Shown: positions 9,381 through 20,457 of the stretch, one piece after another | Position numbering within the stretch: position 1 is the stretch's first letter | How the letters are laid out: each line of letters starts with the position of its first letter | NCBI GenBank assembly: GCA_958510875.1 | Contig: OY294067.1 | Coordinates: 231,909,771-231,973,770, forward strand | Origin: Endomychus coccineus | Taxonomy: Eukaryota > Arthropoda > Insecta > Coleoptera > Endomychidae | Direction of reading: 5' to 3' | DNA: 64,000 nucleotides | Notes under the pieces: generated by a model | Told to the model about the DNA's origin: nothing | Seen by the model: only the letters and a program-made list of their open reading frames with translations | Databases searched by the model: none | Translations under genes and position numbers: made by a program

Positions 9381-11198
9381 GTATGTGTGTGTTTAACTCA
9401 GTATCGACATTGTTTCATACAGATTGACATAGGCAGATGTTTACTCGTCTTTTGATTTTAGATTTCAGTCTCATATAATGCTACTAAAAAGGTGTGTTAG
9501 GCTTACTTCATATTATGCATAGTGAAATACAAGCACATTTCGTGTTATAAATCAATAGATAAAGTTTTTGGTTCACTAGGTTGAACAGTTACAACACTTT
9601 CTATAGTCTCAGACAGCTGTTTCGCCCTTCTCATCTCCGTAAGTGATATAACAAAACACCCTCAAAGTGTTTACCGAACCTAGAAGTTACAATACGATCT
9701 GCCGGAAAGCTGATGTTCCATTGAGAAAGCAATTCCCAATGCTACGCATTGACAAAGTCATAGTTGGTCCCATTTTACCATTTTTTCCAGATTATAAAGA
9801 AAATTGTATGTTGTATGTAATGAGTAATTCTTAAAATTTCTTCACTCTAAGTAGGCTTATGTTTTTTAGAATATACCTAAGTGAACAAATAAGTTCAATT
9901 AGAATATGTAGCAGAGGCTACATAGAACATAAAGAGTCTATAACAAACCATCATTCTTATTTTAGTCTTTTCAAATGAATAATTTAATATACAGGGTGTA
10001 TCAGTTTTTTAGTTCATAATTTCGGCAAACGATAGAACTTCTAAAAATAATAGGGGTCTTTCATATAAAATGTTTCTCCAAATCACTCAGTTTCCGAGAT
10101 ACGAAGTTTTGAAAAATTATTACATTTTCTTCATTATCTTTTAAACAAATTAAGATTTTCAGTTCAAACTTGGTACACTTTTTTACTGGATGAAATTTTT
10201 TTTTGGTTACAAAATGCTCTTGAGACAAATACAGTAGCGTAGTTATGGGGTTTTGTACCCATTTAAACCCCTCAGACTTCTATGCCAATGTTCGGAAATT
10301 ATTATTGATACAAATTTAGAAACTTTGATTTATTTACTATAAAAAAAAAGTATTCTTGATAAATTTCACTTAGAGGTTTCCTATTCGAGCTATTTTGATT
10401 TTTCTAATCGGGGTCATCTTATGGAATTCCTTTTGAAAGGCTATTTAAAACGTAGGAAAATATTTAAATACCTGTTTATTGGTAACGATGAAAAATAATT
10501 CATAATAAATGGTCAAAATGATCCATTTACTTCAACGCAACGCCGACATAGATTTCTCAACGACCTTTTTGTTCGAATTAACATTTTATTATTAATTTCA
10601 CTTCACCACAAGCTCTTCGAATACGATCAAGTAGATTTTCTCTATTATGAACCGGCGTGACATAATTTTATCTTTCAAACAACCCCAAACCAAAAGATCC
10701 AGGGGATTGAGGTAAGGTGATCGCCATGCAACTGAACCACCTCTACCAATCCATCTTTCACCGTACTTTCTATTTAGTCATTCTCGTACTTGTCTACCAA
10801 AATGAGACAGCCATCCAATTGTATCCATGCATTTGTTCCCTCATTATGTGACCCCTAGTCTTTCATATAAAATTTTCCTCTAAATCACTTCGTTTCCGAG
10901 ATACGGGTGTTGAAGTTTTGCAAATTATAACATTTTCTTCATTATCTTCTAAACAAATGAAGATTTTTAGTTCAAACTAGGTAAACTTTAGTTTTACTGG
11001 ATGAGAAATTTTTTTGGTTACAAAGCTTGAGACAAATACAGTAGCGTAGCTATGGGGTTTTGTACCCATTTGAACTCCTCAAACTTCTACGCCAATGGTC
11101 GGAAATTATTATTGTATACAAATTTAAAAACTTTGATTTATTTCCTATGAAAAAGTATTCTCGATAAATTTTACTTAGAGGCTCCTATTTTGATTTTT

Positions 11199-11843
11199 CT
11201 AATCAGGGTTATCATATGGAATTTCTTTTGAAAGGCTATTTAAAAAGTAAAAAATTTTAAATACCTTTTTTTGATAACGATAAAAAATAGTCAAACATAA
11301 TAAATGCTGAAAATAATATCCATTTACTTCAACGCAACGGCAACATCGATTTCTCAACGACCTTCTTTTTTGAATTAACATTTCATTATTTATTTCACCA
11401 CAAGCTCTTCGAATACGATTCAGTAGATCTTCTCTATTATGAACCGGCGTGGCACAAACTTCATCTTTCAAATAACCCCAAGCAAAAAAGTCCAGAGGAT
11501 TGAGGTCAGGTGATCGAGGAGGCCATGCAACTGGACCACCTCTACCAATGCATCTTTCACCGTACGTCCAATTTAGCCATTCTCGTACTTGTTTGCCAAA
11601 ATGGGCAGGATAGCCATCCAATTGTATCCATGCATTTGTTCCCTCATTGTGTGGTGTCTTCGTGATTAGTTTCCAAAAGTTCTGAAAATGCAGGCCGAAG
11701 ATATTGTTTTGTAAATGCCAAGCGACATTGACACTGAATTTTTCTTGGAAATTCCTAGATCTTGTACCATGAGTGTTCTCATTTGCCCATAAACGTAAAT
11801 TGTGAAAATTAATGAATCCACGTCCGTGTAAAATGTGCTTCAT
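11199..11843 (-). pseudogene. Tc1/mariner-like transposase catalytic part
   Basis: 214 codons, the longest transposase frame in the element. It shows ENTHGTRSRNFQEKFSVNV, the Asp block WIQLDGYPAHFGKQVREWLN, and GGPVAWPPRSPDLNPLDFFA with the third acidic position present. The N-terminal DNA-binding half is absent and the C-terminus runs past the usual end. Probably not functional alone. Confidence 0.75.
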
Positions 11844-12069
11844 CTGTCCACAATATTTGCTGGAGAAAGTTTTCGTTGTTGTTCAGTTTCTTATGGGCAA
11901 ATGAAAACCTATCGTGGTACAATATATAGTAATTTTCAAGCAGAATTCAATATCAATGTCTGGCTTGGCATTTACGAAAACAATATTTTTGGCCCATACG
12001 GTTTACCAAACAGACTAAAGGCCGCTGCATTTTTAGAATTTTTGGAAACTAACGAAGACGCCACACAAT

Positions 12070-12400
12070 GAGGGAACAAATGCATGGATACAATTGGATG
12101 GCTGTCTCATTTTGGTAGACAAGTACGAGAATGACTAAATAGAAAGTACGGTGAAAGATGGATTGGTAGAGGCGGTCCAGTTGCATGGCGATCACCTTAC
12201 CTCAATCCCCTGGATCTTTTGGTTTGGGGTTGTTTGAAAGATAAAATTATGTCACGCCGGTTCATAATAGAGAAAATCTACTTGATCGTATTCGAAGAGC
12301 TTGTGGTGAAATTCATAATAAAATGTTAATTCGAACAAAGAGGTCGTTGAGAAATCTATGTCGGCGTTGCGTTGAAGTAAATGGATCATTTTGACCATTT
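12070..12400 (+). pseudogene. transposase C-terminus, inverted copy
   Basis: Plus-strand copy of the catalytic C-terminus (WIQLDGCLILVDK-like start, then GGPVAWRSPYLNPLDLLVWG with gaps) with stop codons. Its inverted partner is at about 10500-10850 on the minus strand. Confidence 0.65.
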
Positions 12401-13082
12401 ATTATGAATTATTTTTCATCGTTACCAATAAACAGGTATTTAAATATTTTCTTACGTTTTAAACAGCTTCTGATGAGAAAAATCAAATAGCTCGAATAGG
12501 AAACCTCTAAGTGAAATTTATCAAGAATACTTTTTTATAGTAAATAAATCAAAGTTTCTAAATTTGTATCAATAATAATTTCCGACCATTGGCGTAGAAG
12601 TCTGAGGCGTTTAAATGGGTTCAAAACCCCATAACTACGCTACTGTATTTGTCTCAAGTACATTTTGTAACCAAAAAAAAATGTTCATCCAATAAAAAAG
12701 TGTACCAACTTTGAACTGAAAATCTTAATTTGTTTAGAAGATAATGAAGAAAATGTAATAATTTTTCATAACTTCGTATCTCGGAAACTAAGTGATTTAG
12801 AGAAAAATTTTATATTAAAGACCCCTATTATTTTTAGAAGTTCTATCGTTTACCGAAGTTATGAACGAAAAAACTGAAACACCCTGTATAATATAATTCA
12901 ATAGCCAATATTTATTACACTCGTACAGATTTTATAACTATTTATTTTCTATTTAGTTTCTTTTTTGCATTGAATAACATATTTCGGTGGGTTATTGGTG
13001 GTTTCAAATTTTTTTTATTAAACAATGATTCAGAGCTGCTCGTCTTCTGCAAAATCTACATTTTATAATAATATATTTTCAG

Positions 13083-13364
13083 TTTCCGATATAGACTATC
13101 AAACTGCTGTAGAAAAAGAAATAATAATAGACAATATTCCTTCCTACGAAAATGGATTGGACAAGAAAATTAGAGAAAAATTAGATAATAATCCATCATC
13201 ACCTAATGCAAATACAGAAGTTTTGAGAGTAATTACTGACCAACTTGGTAGTCTACCAACAATCAACAACCGGAACCTGGATGCGAATGCAAATACTCCA
13301 CCCCCAAGTCCTGCAGAAATACAATTTAATGAAGAATTGAATGTTCTTGAAGATAAACCAATCC
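13083..13364 (+). CDS. ankyrin, tail exon
   Basis: 94 residues, phase 1 at both ends: SDIDYQTAVEKEIIIDNIP, then ENGLDKKIREKLDNNPSSPN and a Pro-rich PPPSPAEIQFNEELN. No fold is recognised. Ankyrin tails are unstructured and regulatory. Acceptor TATTTTCAG, donor GTAAGT. It could be a cassette exon, since skipping it keeps frame. Confidence 0.85.
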
Positions 13365-15307
13365 GTAAGTTTTTTCTATGAAATATCAATGCAGGTCATA
13401 TAACACACTATTTGTTATTTGTTAGAAGAGAATATTAATTTTTTGCAATTAATCTGAAAATTACTGTCTTAACAGGATTTGGAGAATGTAGGCAAATGTG
13501 ATAATGAAGTGATTGATTAAAAGAAAAAAGTTGTGTGAACTGAATAAAATTTGCTTTCTCATAGACCGATAGATAGATGTAAAAATCAATTGCAAAACTA
13601 CCCAAGAAACCATCGGTTTTGTCAGGCACTAATAACATTTCTCAATGATTGTATATTATTTGATATTTGTTAATGTCAACATTGAAGAAAGTTTTGACTT
13701 TAACTTTAAAATTGGAAGTGATGAGTGAGGATTTGAGAAGTTACATTTAGGGCAAAGAAAAATGTACTTCAACGAATTAAGCATAGTTCATTTCACATAT
13801 TTTGCCTTTCTTTACGGGCTTCCACCACGGTCGTATAACATACGTCGTAGCTCAGACATTCAAAAAAGTCGATGGTCAACTTGTATACAGGTGTCACAAA
13901 TTTAACAAGCTGGAGAAGAGATGAGGTTGGCTCAAAATATGCAACAAAGTTTTAATGAACATGGGTTCAGTTCGCAAATGGACTGTGTCGTTGGTAATTT
14001 TTGGATAAACAACAAAGGCAAATACTAAAATAAGATGGCCTCCCTCCATTTCACGACAGCCACGACATCTCCGCCGCAAGGAACTTCCGCCCATCCTGCC
14101 CATTTTCGCTCAAAAGTTGCATGTAAATGCTCTCTCTAAAGAATCGTTGCTACCCTGTCGTTTTATTGCTATGCATCCAGACCACTCGTGATTGCGAGAA
14201 TTGCGATGATCTAAGGAATTGTCAAGCTTGTCATCGGTCACCATCGAAACTGACTTCAGTTGCTCATATACTTCGACTCTAGAGGATCTACATGGATCGT
14301 GACGAAGTGACTGTGGCGCAAATTAACCTTATGATAAGTTTATTATCCAATAAAAAAGGGAAACGAAGATGGTGGATGTCATCAATTTTCCGAAGTCGCG
14401 AAATTTATATTCGGACAAATCTTTTTTAGGGAAGTTGAGAGTGAATGATTTATATTTACAGACATTTGCTGCATGTCCCATCGGCACACTCATCATGTTG
14501 TGGGACCAAAAAAAGGACACATTTTCGTTTTAGACACACTTTTCGGTATGTTGCAAGCAAGCTGGTACATCGATTCCCATTTCTTGAAAATCAAAACACA
14601 TGCTTCATTTTTCTTTGTTGAGATTTTATAAAGTTTGTGGACAGGATTCTGCAAAATAACCTTTCTTAAAATTTTATGAATTTCAAAGCGACATTAATGC
14701 AATTCCATCGTGAACGAACGAAACAATCCTAACTAACTAGCGAACAAGTTTCCCTCAACCTAACTTCCACATGCTCGCGCTACTCTCCCGACATGTCTTA
14801 TGATTTGCTCTATCGTCTACACTACTTGGGTGACCCACAAGTACTGCAAGCACAAGTAGTCGGGACGCACCTTTACAGAAAGTAAATTACTTTGATTGTG
14901 TGCGAAAGACTAATCGATTCGAGTTAAGGAGAGTTTGACTTACCAAATTTGACTTGTGGAGTAATAAATGCATATCATTTGTATTGCTAGTGCCGGGGAT
15001 ATTGAAATTGTTCGAATTAGAGGGAAATTCCACTTTTAGGAATGCCGTTTTAGAAGACTTGACTTATTAACAGTTAGGTAATAAGTAATAATAAACATAA
15101 TAGTTAATTAAACAACTTATATTGGATTTGCAGTTAAACTTGAAGTATTCCCAATATAATAAAGAATACAAATTTCAATACAACCAAACTCGCAAAACAA
15201 CAATATGGATTTATGTCCTATCTCCCGATATAGCTTACACTTTTCGCAATTTCTCAAACTTTTAGAATGTATAGCTAAAAAACAAGCGCGCCGATTGTAC
15301 TTTCAAA
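13365..15307 (+). other. ankyrin intron, mostly unrecognised
   Basis: Holds a weak transposase remnant near 13894-14103 and otherwise only AT-rich sequence without recognised exons or repeats. Confidence 0.5.
13894..14103 (-). pseudogene. possible Tc1/mariner transposase C-terminal scrap
   Basis: Minus-strand text SLRRRCRGCREMEGGHL resembles the last residues of Tc1/mariner-like transposases (a Cys/Arg-rich end followed by GGH). Very short and without the catalytic core, so this is tentative. Confidence 0.35.
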
Positions 15308-16660
15308 TAGTCTAGGAGTCAGAGCGATATTGATGGTCTGTACATTAACCTGATGGCACTAGAGTTTATCATTAGAGGACGGTTCAATGACCAATTGATC
15401 TCACAAACCAAATTTTTGCCGGCTGCCAGATCTTGAGATACAGCCTCCGCAAATTGTTTATTTTTTGACTGGAGGTTAACCGTTTTGAAGTTGCGGTTAC
15501 TTGAAAAGCATGCCGTTCTTATACACTTCCACCATGTGCCATTATTTTTTATCGTGTCCGTTTATCAGGCTGATCAGTTAAAATTAATTGGACCGAAAAT
15601 GGACTGCAAGTTAACCCTCCCAAACCTGGTGGAAAATGTACATTGGTGTTGGCAAATGTTGAGATACCCTATGCCATCAAAAGTTATTGGTCCATTTCCG
15701 AGTAATGGACCATTATTTGGACCAACCGTGTTTTTTTTGTCATTTTGTGACTAAACCTTGCGGATTACAAGGTAGCATGATGGCACCATGTTAAATAACT
15801 TTATTGGAGGTCGAATAAAGATTTAAAATTATTGCCATCACTCCTAGCCTATTTCAACCCCCAAAACCCCCTACAACCACTCCCGAAAAAAATATGAATA
15901 ATATGGATAATGTAATCAATATTATGATAAACTAGTCAATTATTGAGATTCTGGCTGGGTTTACAATTGAAACGGCCGTTTTTTTGTTTTGGGGGTGGTT
16001 TTAGTGGTTTTTTGGGGGGGTTGAAATAGGCAAGAAGTGATGGCAATAATTTTAGATCTTTATTTGACCTCCAATAAAGTTGCTTAACATGGTGTCATCG
16101 TGTGTTTTGGGGGGTTGAAATAGGCAAGAAGTGATGGCAATAATTTTAGATCTTTATTTGACCTCCAATAAAGTTGCTTAACATGGTGCCATCGTGTTAC
16201 TTTGTAATCCCCAAGGTTTAGCCACAAAATGAGAAAAAAAACATTTTTGGTCCAAATAATTGCCTATGACTCGGAAATGGACCGATAACTTTTAATGGCA
16301 TAGGGTATCTTAACAATTGCCAACACCAATGAACATTTTCCACCAGGTTTGGGAGAGTTAACTTGCAGTCCATTTTCGGTCCAATTTTAACTGGCTGGCA
16401 TGATAAACGGACACGATAAAAAATGATGGCACATGGTGGAAGTCTATACGAATGACATGCTTTTCAAGTAACCGCAACTTGAAAAGGGTTAACCTCCAGT
16501 CAAAACATAAACAATTTGCGGAGGCTGTATCTCGAGATCTAGCAGCCGGCGAAAATTCGGTCTGTGAGATGAATTGGTCATTGAACCGTTCTTCAACGAT
16601 AAACCATAGTGCCATCGGGTTAATGTTGAGACCATCAATATCGCTCTGGCTCCTACACTA
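15308..16660. repeat. fold-back element (about 550 bp inverted arms)
   Basis: The left arm from TCTAGGAGTCAGAGCGATAT reads inward to about 15880; the right arm (about 16010-16660) is its reverse complement, ending ATATCGCTCTGGCTCCTACA. A roughly 93 bp segment (GGGGGTTGAAATAGGCAAG...) is tandemly duplicated at 16010-16195, in the right arm only. No transposase was recognised, so it is non-autonomous. ORFs on both strands are arm shadows. Confidence 0.8.
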
Positions 16661-17585
16661 AAATGAGACGCTAGTTCATTGATTGCCGCCACTCCATTAA
16701 CCTTAAGCAAGTACGGTATTACAAATGAACTGTAGTTGAATTGCGTCACTCCTAACTTGGTCCCCATACACGAACTTACACATTTTCAATGTTGAAAATA
16801 ACAAAATATCTATCTACTACAGAATACGATACAAAAATACAAGTTTTTCGAATGAAAAAAGATATGAGAAAAGATGCACAAATGCTACAAAAATGATTAT
16901 TCCTGGGTATTTATGAAACCGTCAATTTGCAGTTTACTAAGACTTTTCTGCATATTGTTAGCTCATGGCTACAAACCACCCCCTCCCAAGTTTGTGACAC
17001 ATTTTTCCTAACATCCTATATATAAGATGATAGAGGTTATAATCGGCGTTCGATTTTAGGATGAGGTTAAATTGGTGCATATTTGACAGCTCAGTACAAA
17101 CATTATGAAAACGGAGGCTAAGCTGCATTTACAGTCAGACATTACGTTTGATCGTTGTCGAATCCTCGCATCACACAATAACACCACGATTCCAATAATT
17201 GTTTACATAGTGTAACATTAGGATACATCCAATTTGAACATGTAAAAACGTAATGTAATGGGTTCATGCGGCATTTAATCAACTCGCGTGAGTAAAATTG
17301 ATCATATGTCCTTTGCAACAGTCATAGAAAAATTAATCATTATTGAATCGATATATCAATTGATTATGAAGAAATATTCGGCAAAATTTGTGATTGTGGT
17401 TTCAATAATTATTTATTGAAATGAGATTGTCACCCTCAAATTTTAACTTTTATCATAATAAAATATACAATTCATATGTAAATTAAATTGTTTTTAGTAT
17501 TATGTTTGCAAATATATTTTTCTCGAAGATATGTAACTATACATTATTTTATCATAATATGTAGGTATATTACAAAAAATTAATA

Positions 17586-17945
17586 TTCATTGATCTTCCA
17601 AGTATTAATTATTGAACCAATCCTGATTCATTTTCTAACAACACATATTCATTATTATGTTACATTCATGCCCATTTTAATTATTCCTCATTTGTCGTTT
17701 TTTTTGGTGGTGGAGTAGAAAATTTGCACGCATTAGAAACTAGCTTTAATCTTTTAATTATTATTTACATTCATTGATTCCATAATATGTTTATTAAAAT
17801 GAATTAATATTCCATGAATTAACTTTATGAACCAATCTGATTCTAACAACACATTACAATATATTCATGCCCATTTTAATCATTCCTCATTTGTCGTTTT
17901 TTTGGTGGTGGAGTAGAAAATCTACAAGTATTAGAAATCTTCTAT
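17586..17945 (+). repeat. intronic tandem duplication before the long ankyrin tail exon
   Basis: Two diverged copies (about 17586-17745 and 17799-17945) share GAACCAATC, TCTAACAACACAT, ATTCATGCCCATTTTAAT and TCATTTGTCGTTTTTTTGG, then GGTGGAGTAGAAAAT. The second ends about 75 bp before the acceptor of exon 18022. The rest of 16661-18021 shows nothing recognised. Confidence 0.75.
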
Positions 17946-18021
17946 TTATCATTTTCATTGATCGAACCACTAGATTTAGATAGCTTGAAGTTTCAATAGA
18001 AGTTGTTTAATATTTCATAAG

Positions 18022-19350
18022 GTCCCAAAACAAATGCCACTTCAACACCAAGAAAGATGAACACCGAAGATCCCATTGCAGTTTTGAAGAAACATGTCGG
18101 AGATACATTAACTTTTCTCCATCAAGAACGGAATGACTTCCTACCACAAGAGGATATTATAATCCCAAGTCGCAAAGATGATCATGTTTCTAACCAAATT
18201 GATTTAGATATAATTAATTTAAAATCCCCGAAGAAAGTAGAAATAATGAGTAACGACATAGATAGCTTACGAGACGAAGTTGAAAATCAGTTAACAGAAG
18301 TCATAAAAGAAGCGGAAGATACAGTTAACGATCTAAAGAGTAACCCTGAAGAAAAGTCAGACAGTTTTAAAGATACCGGTGATAGTTTACTAGATGATTT
18401 AAGAAATACAACAGAAGATACTCTAGATAATTTGGAAAGTCTCAAAGAAGATTCCATTTCCAATGCACAAGAAAAAAGTGAAGAAGCCTTCAAATTCCTA
18501 GAAAATGAAGCGTCCAGTCCACTTCCTCATACAAAACAAACGCTAGATGATTCGATAACTTTCCTTCCTAAGGAAAGTGATTCAGTTTTCAGTGAAGATC
18601 CTAGTAAATCGCCATCTTTTTCTGATGATTCTCCACCATCTCTAGTTCAATCGACGAAAAGTTCAATTCCTATTGTTAAATCTAGACAAAAAGCAGATTC
18701 CGAAAAAGACATAGACTCATTGCAAGGACTAATTGAAACAAGAGATTGCACATCACCAACTGAGAGCGATTTGTTGAGCCGAATACCTGTGTCTGCCAAA
18801 GGTAGTAAAGTGAAAACAATAAAGAAACATTCTAAAGACCCTTTGAAAGAATTTGTTAAATTAGCTCAAGACGTAAATTGGGATGATGATGATGATGTAC
18901 ATATATCGAAAACGATAACTACAGACCCTATAGTGAAAACGACGGTCAGAAAAGTTACTACTGAAACTGTACCTGAAAATGTAAAAAGTAAAAACCTCTC
19001 ACGACAATTTGATACTGTAACAATGGAAACTCTGGAGAATTGTGAGATTTCCCCCAAAAGTAAAATTCCGGTCTTGAGGAGTGAATCGACCAAAATCGAA
19101 ACCACAACCGAACCTTTAAGTTTGCCAATTACAAGAACGGTTGTAGAAACGACAACAACGATAGTGTCTCCTGGTTCTAGAATCTCTAATAAAAGCAGTA
19201 CATTAGATTCAGATTCGGATGAAGACAGTCGAAAGAGTCCTCCATTGAAAGGGATTTTGAAGAAAACAAACGTACATACCGTGGGTAGCTCTAGTGGATC
19301 AGACATTGCTCTACACGAGGAGGGTGCCGAATTAAGTGAAGACGAATCAG
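18022..19350 (+). CDS. ankyrin, long acidic/Ser-Thr tail exon
   Basis: 443 residues, open throughout, phase 1 at both ends. The upstream exon's last C plus GT gives Arg, so the junction reads KPI-R-PKTNATSTPRKM. Composition is acidic and Ser/Thr/Lys-rich with helical stretches (SLLDDLRNTTEDTLDNLES), then a Thr/Val-rich part (VKTTVRKVTTETVPENV; ITRTVVETTTTIV) and an acidic end LHEEGAELSEDES. This is the regulatory tail of ankyrin; no domain is recognised. Acceptor ATTTCATAAG is weak but is the only one that keeps the frame; donor GTATGT. An ATG at 18057 inside the exon is not needed as a start. Confidence 0.88.
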
Positions 19351-20012
19351 GTATGTGACTCTTCCATTGAATGCTTTGAATGTTATTAACGTATAGTCTG
19401 ATTTAGTGGCTTCATTTGAATGATTTATAATACCTATTTATGTTGAATGCTTTCTTCTTTTATGAATACATGCTAACTTATCAAGTATTGATGTAATGAA
19501 TTTTATTTTCTTTTGATATGTAAAATATTTTCTCTAAATTGAATGTTCTAATATGTGGGGAATGAATGAACAATTTTAAAGAATGTTTTGATGTTACAAC
19601 GACAGACAATATAGTTCCTGTGGAAACAATGTCACAAATGAATTACAAATGTTTTGAAGAACGTAAAACTCTAATATTCAATTAGGTAATCTATTAAAAA
19701 AAATTAATGAATGATTTAATATCTTGTTGAAAGATTAGGGGAATCAGTTAGCAAATGACTATGCATGATTGTATTTGATTCATCTAATTTTACTAAATGA
19801 TTGTTGTTTCTTTTTTAGCTAATTAATTAACCTTCAAAATTAACATTACTTTAAGTGCAATTTGATTAATTTTAACCTTACAAAATCCTGTGCAGATATA
19901 AATCATGCCTCTATTCATTGAAATATAAAATTTTATTGATATAAGGACTCTAAAATAATGTTAATTTCGATGGAAATTTTTAAACATGCATCTAACTAAA
20001 TGTTTTACCTAG

Positions 20013-20119
20013 CATCACAAAAGACCTTAAAGACCTGGCATGTTCTTACCCCTCTAGTGTGGTCAATTGTTGCATTGGCAATCAGCATGATCGTGTTGGC
20101 ACTACTTGCACATTACTGA
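20013..20119 (+). CDS. ankyrin, alternative last exon encoding a C-terminal membrane anchor
   Basis: Acceptor TGTTTTACCTAG precedes CATCACAAAAG. Joined to the G left over from 19350 (or from 9380; the C left at 13364 also keeps the frame) it gives ASQKTLKTWHVLTPLV, then WSIVALAISMIVLALLAHY and TGA: 35 residues including the split codon, the last 20 strongly hydrophobic with a stop two residues after. That is the layout of a tail-anchored membrane protein. Phase, acceptor and a stop-terminated hydrophobic segment together are unlikely by chance. No canonical AATAAA was seen in the 350 bp after the stop, so its 3' end is unresolved. An isoform using it would skip the exons at 24054 and 33802. 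Confidence 0.75.
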
Positions 20120-20457
20120 CTTACGGTATGCAATTTATATACTATGTCATTTACAACCACCCATTTCTCATCCCATTCTATGAATAGCTTATTAGGTATA
20201 TAATATAGAGATATATTTATTACAATGTTGCTCTTATTTCCTGGAGAACTGATAAATAGATCGCCTATCAGATAAGTTTCAGTTCTTCTGATCACACCCT
20301 TAGATATAACAAATAGAAAGGAAAATTGTGGTAGTAAACAATCAGCCCATTATCAATTTATGAAAATTTGACTAAATGGAATAGTTCATTTACTTTATGC
20401 ATGCTTTGTGAATTCTGAACCTACCATGGTGATCTATGGTTGATGTTCTTCAGACTA

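Larger units (their letters stand above)
9990..12888. mobile_element. Tc1/mariner-like element, rearranged, with long inverted arms
   Basis: Starts TACAGGGTGTATCAG and ends with the inverse (CTGAAACACCCTGTA), flanked on each side by TA (9988-9989, 12889-12890), the usual target duplication. The outer arms, roughly 9990-10850 and 12060-12888, are inverted copies that include the transposase C-terminus in opposite directions. Between them, from about 10850, sits another partial copy (10850-11843) that restarts near the terminal-repeat sequence. It is one element with an internal tandem/inverted rearrangement, not an autonomous copy. Confidence 0.8.

Noticed and set aside
14329..14520. Minus-strand ORF MSFFWSHNMMS...
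   Set aside because: No family resemblance, splice context or conserved motif.
18866..19306. Minus-strand ORF of 146 codons opposite the ankyrin tail exon
   Set aside because: Shadow of the well-supported plus-strand exon.
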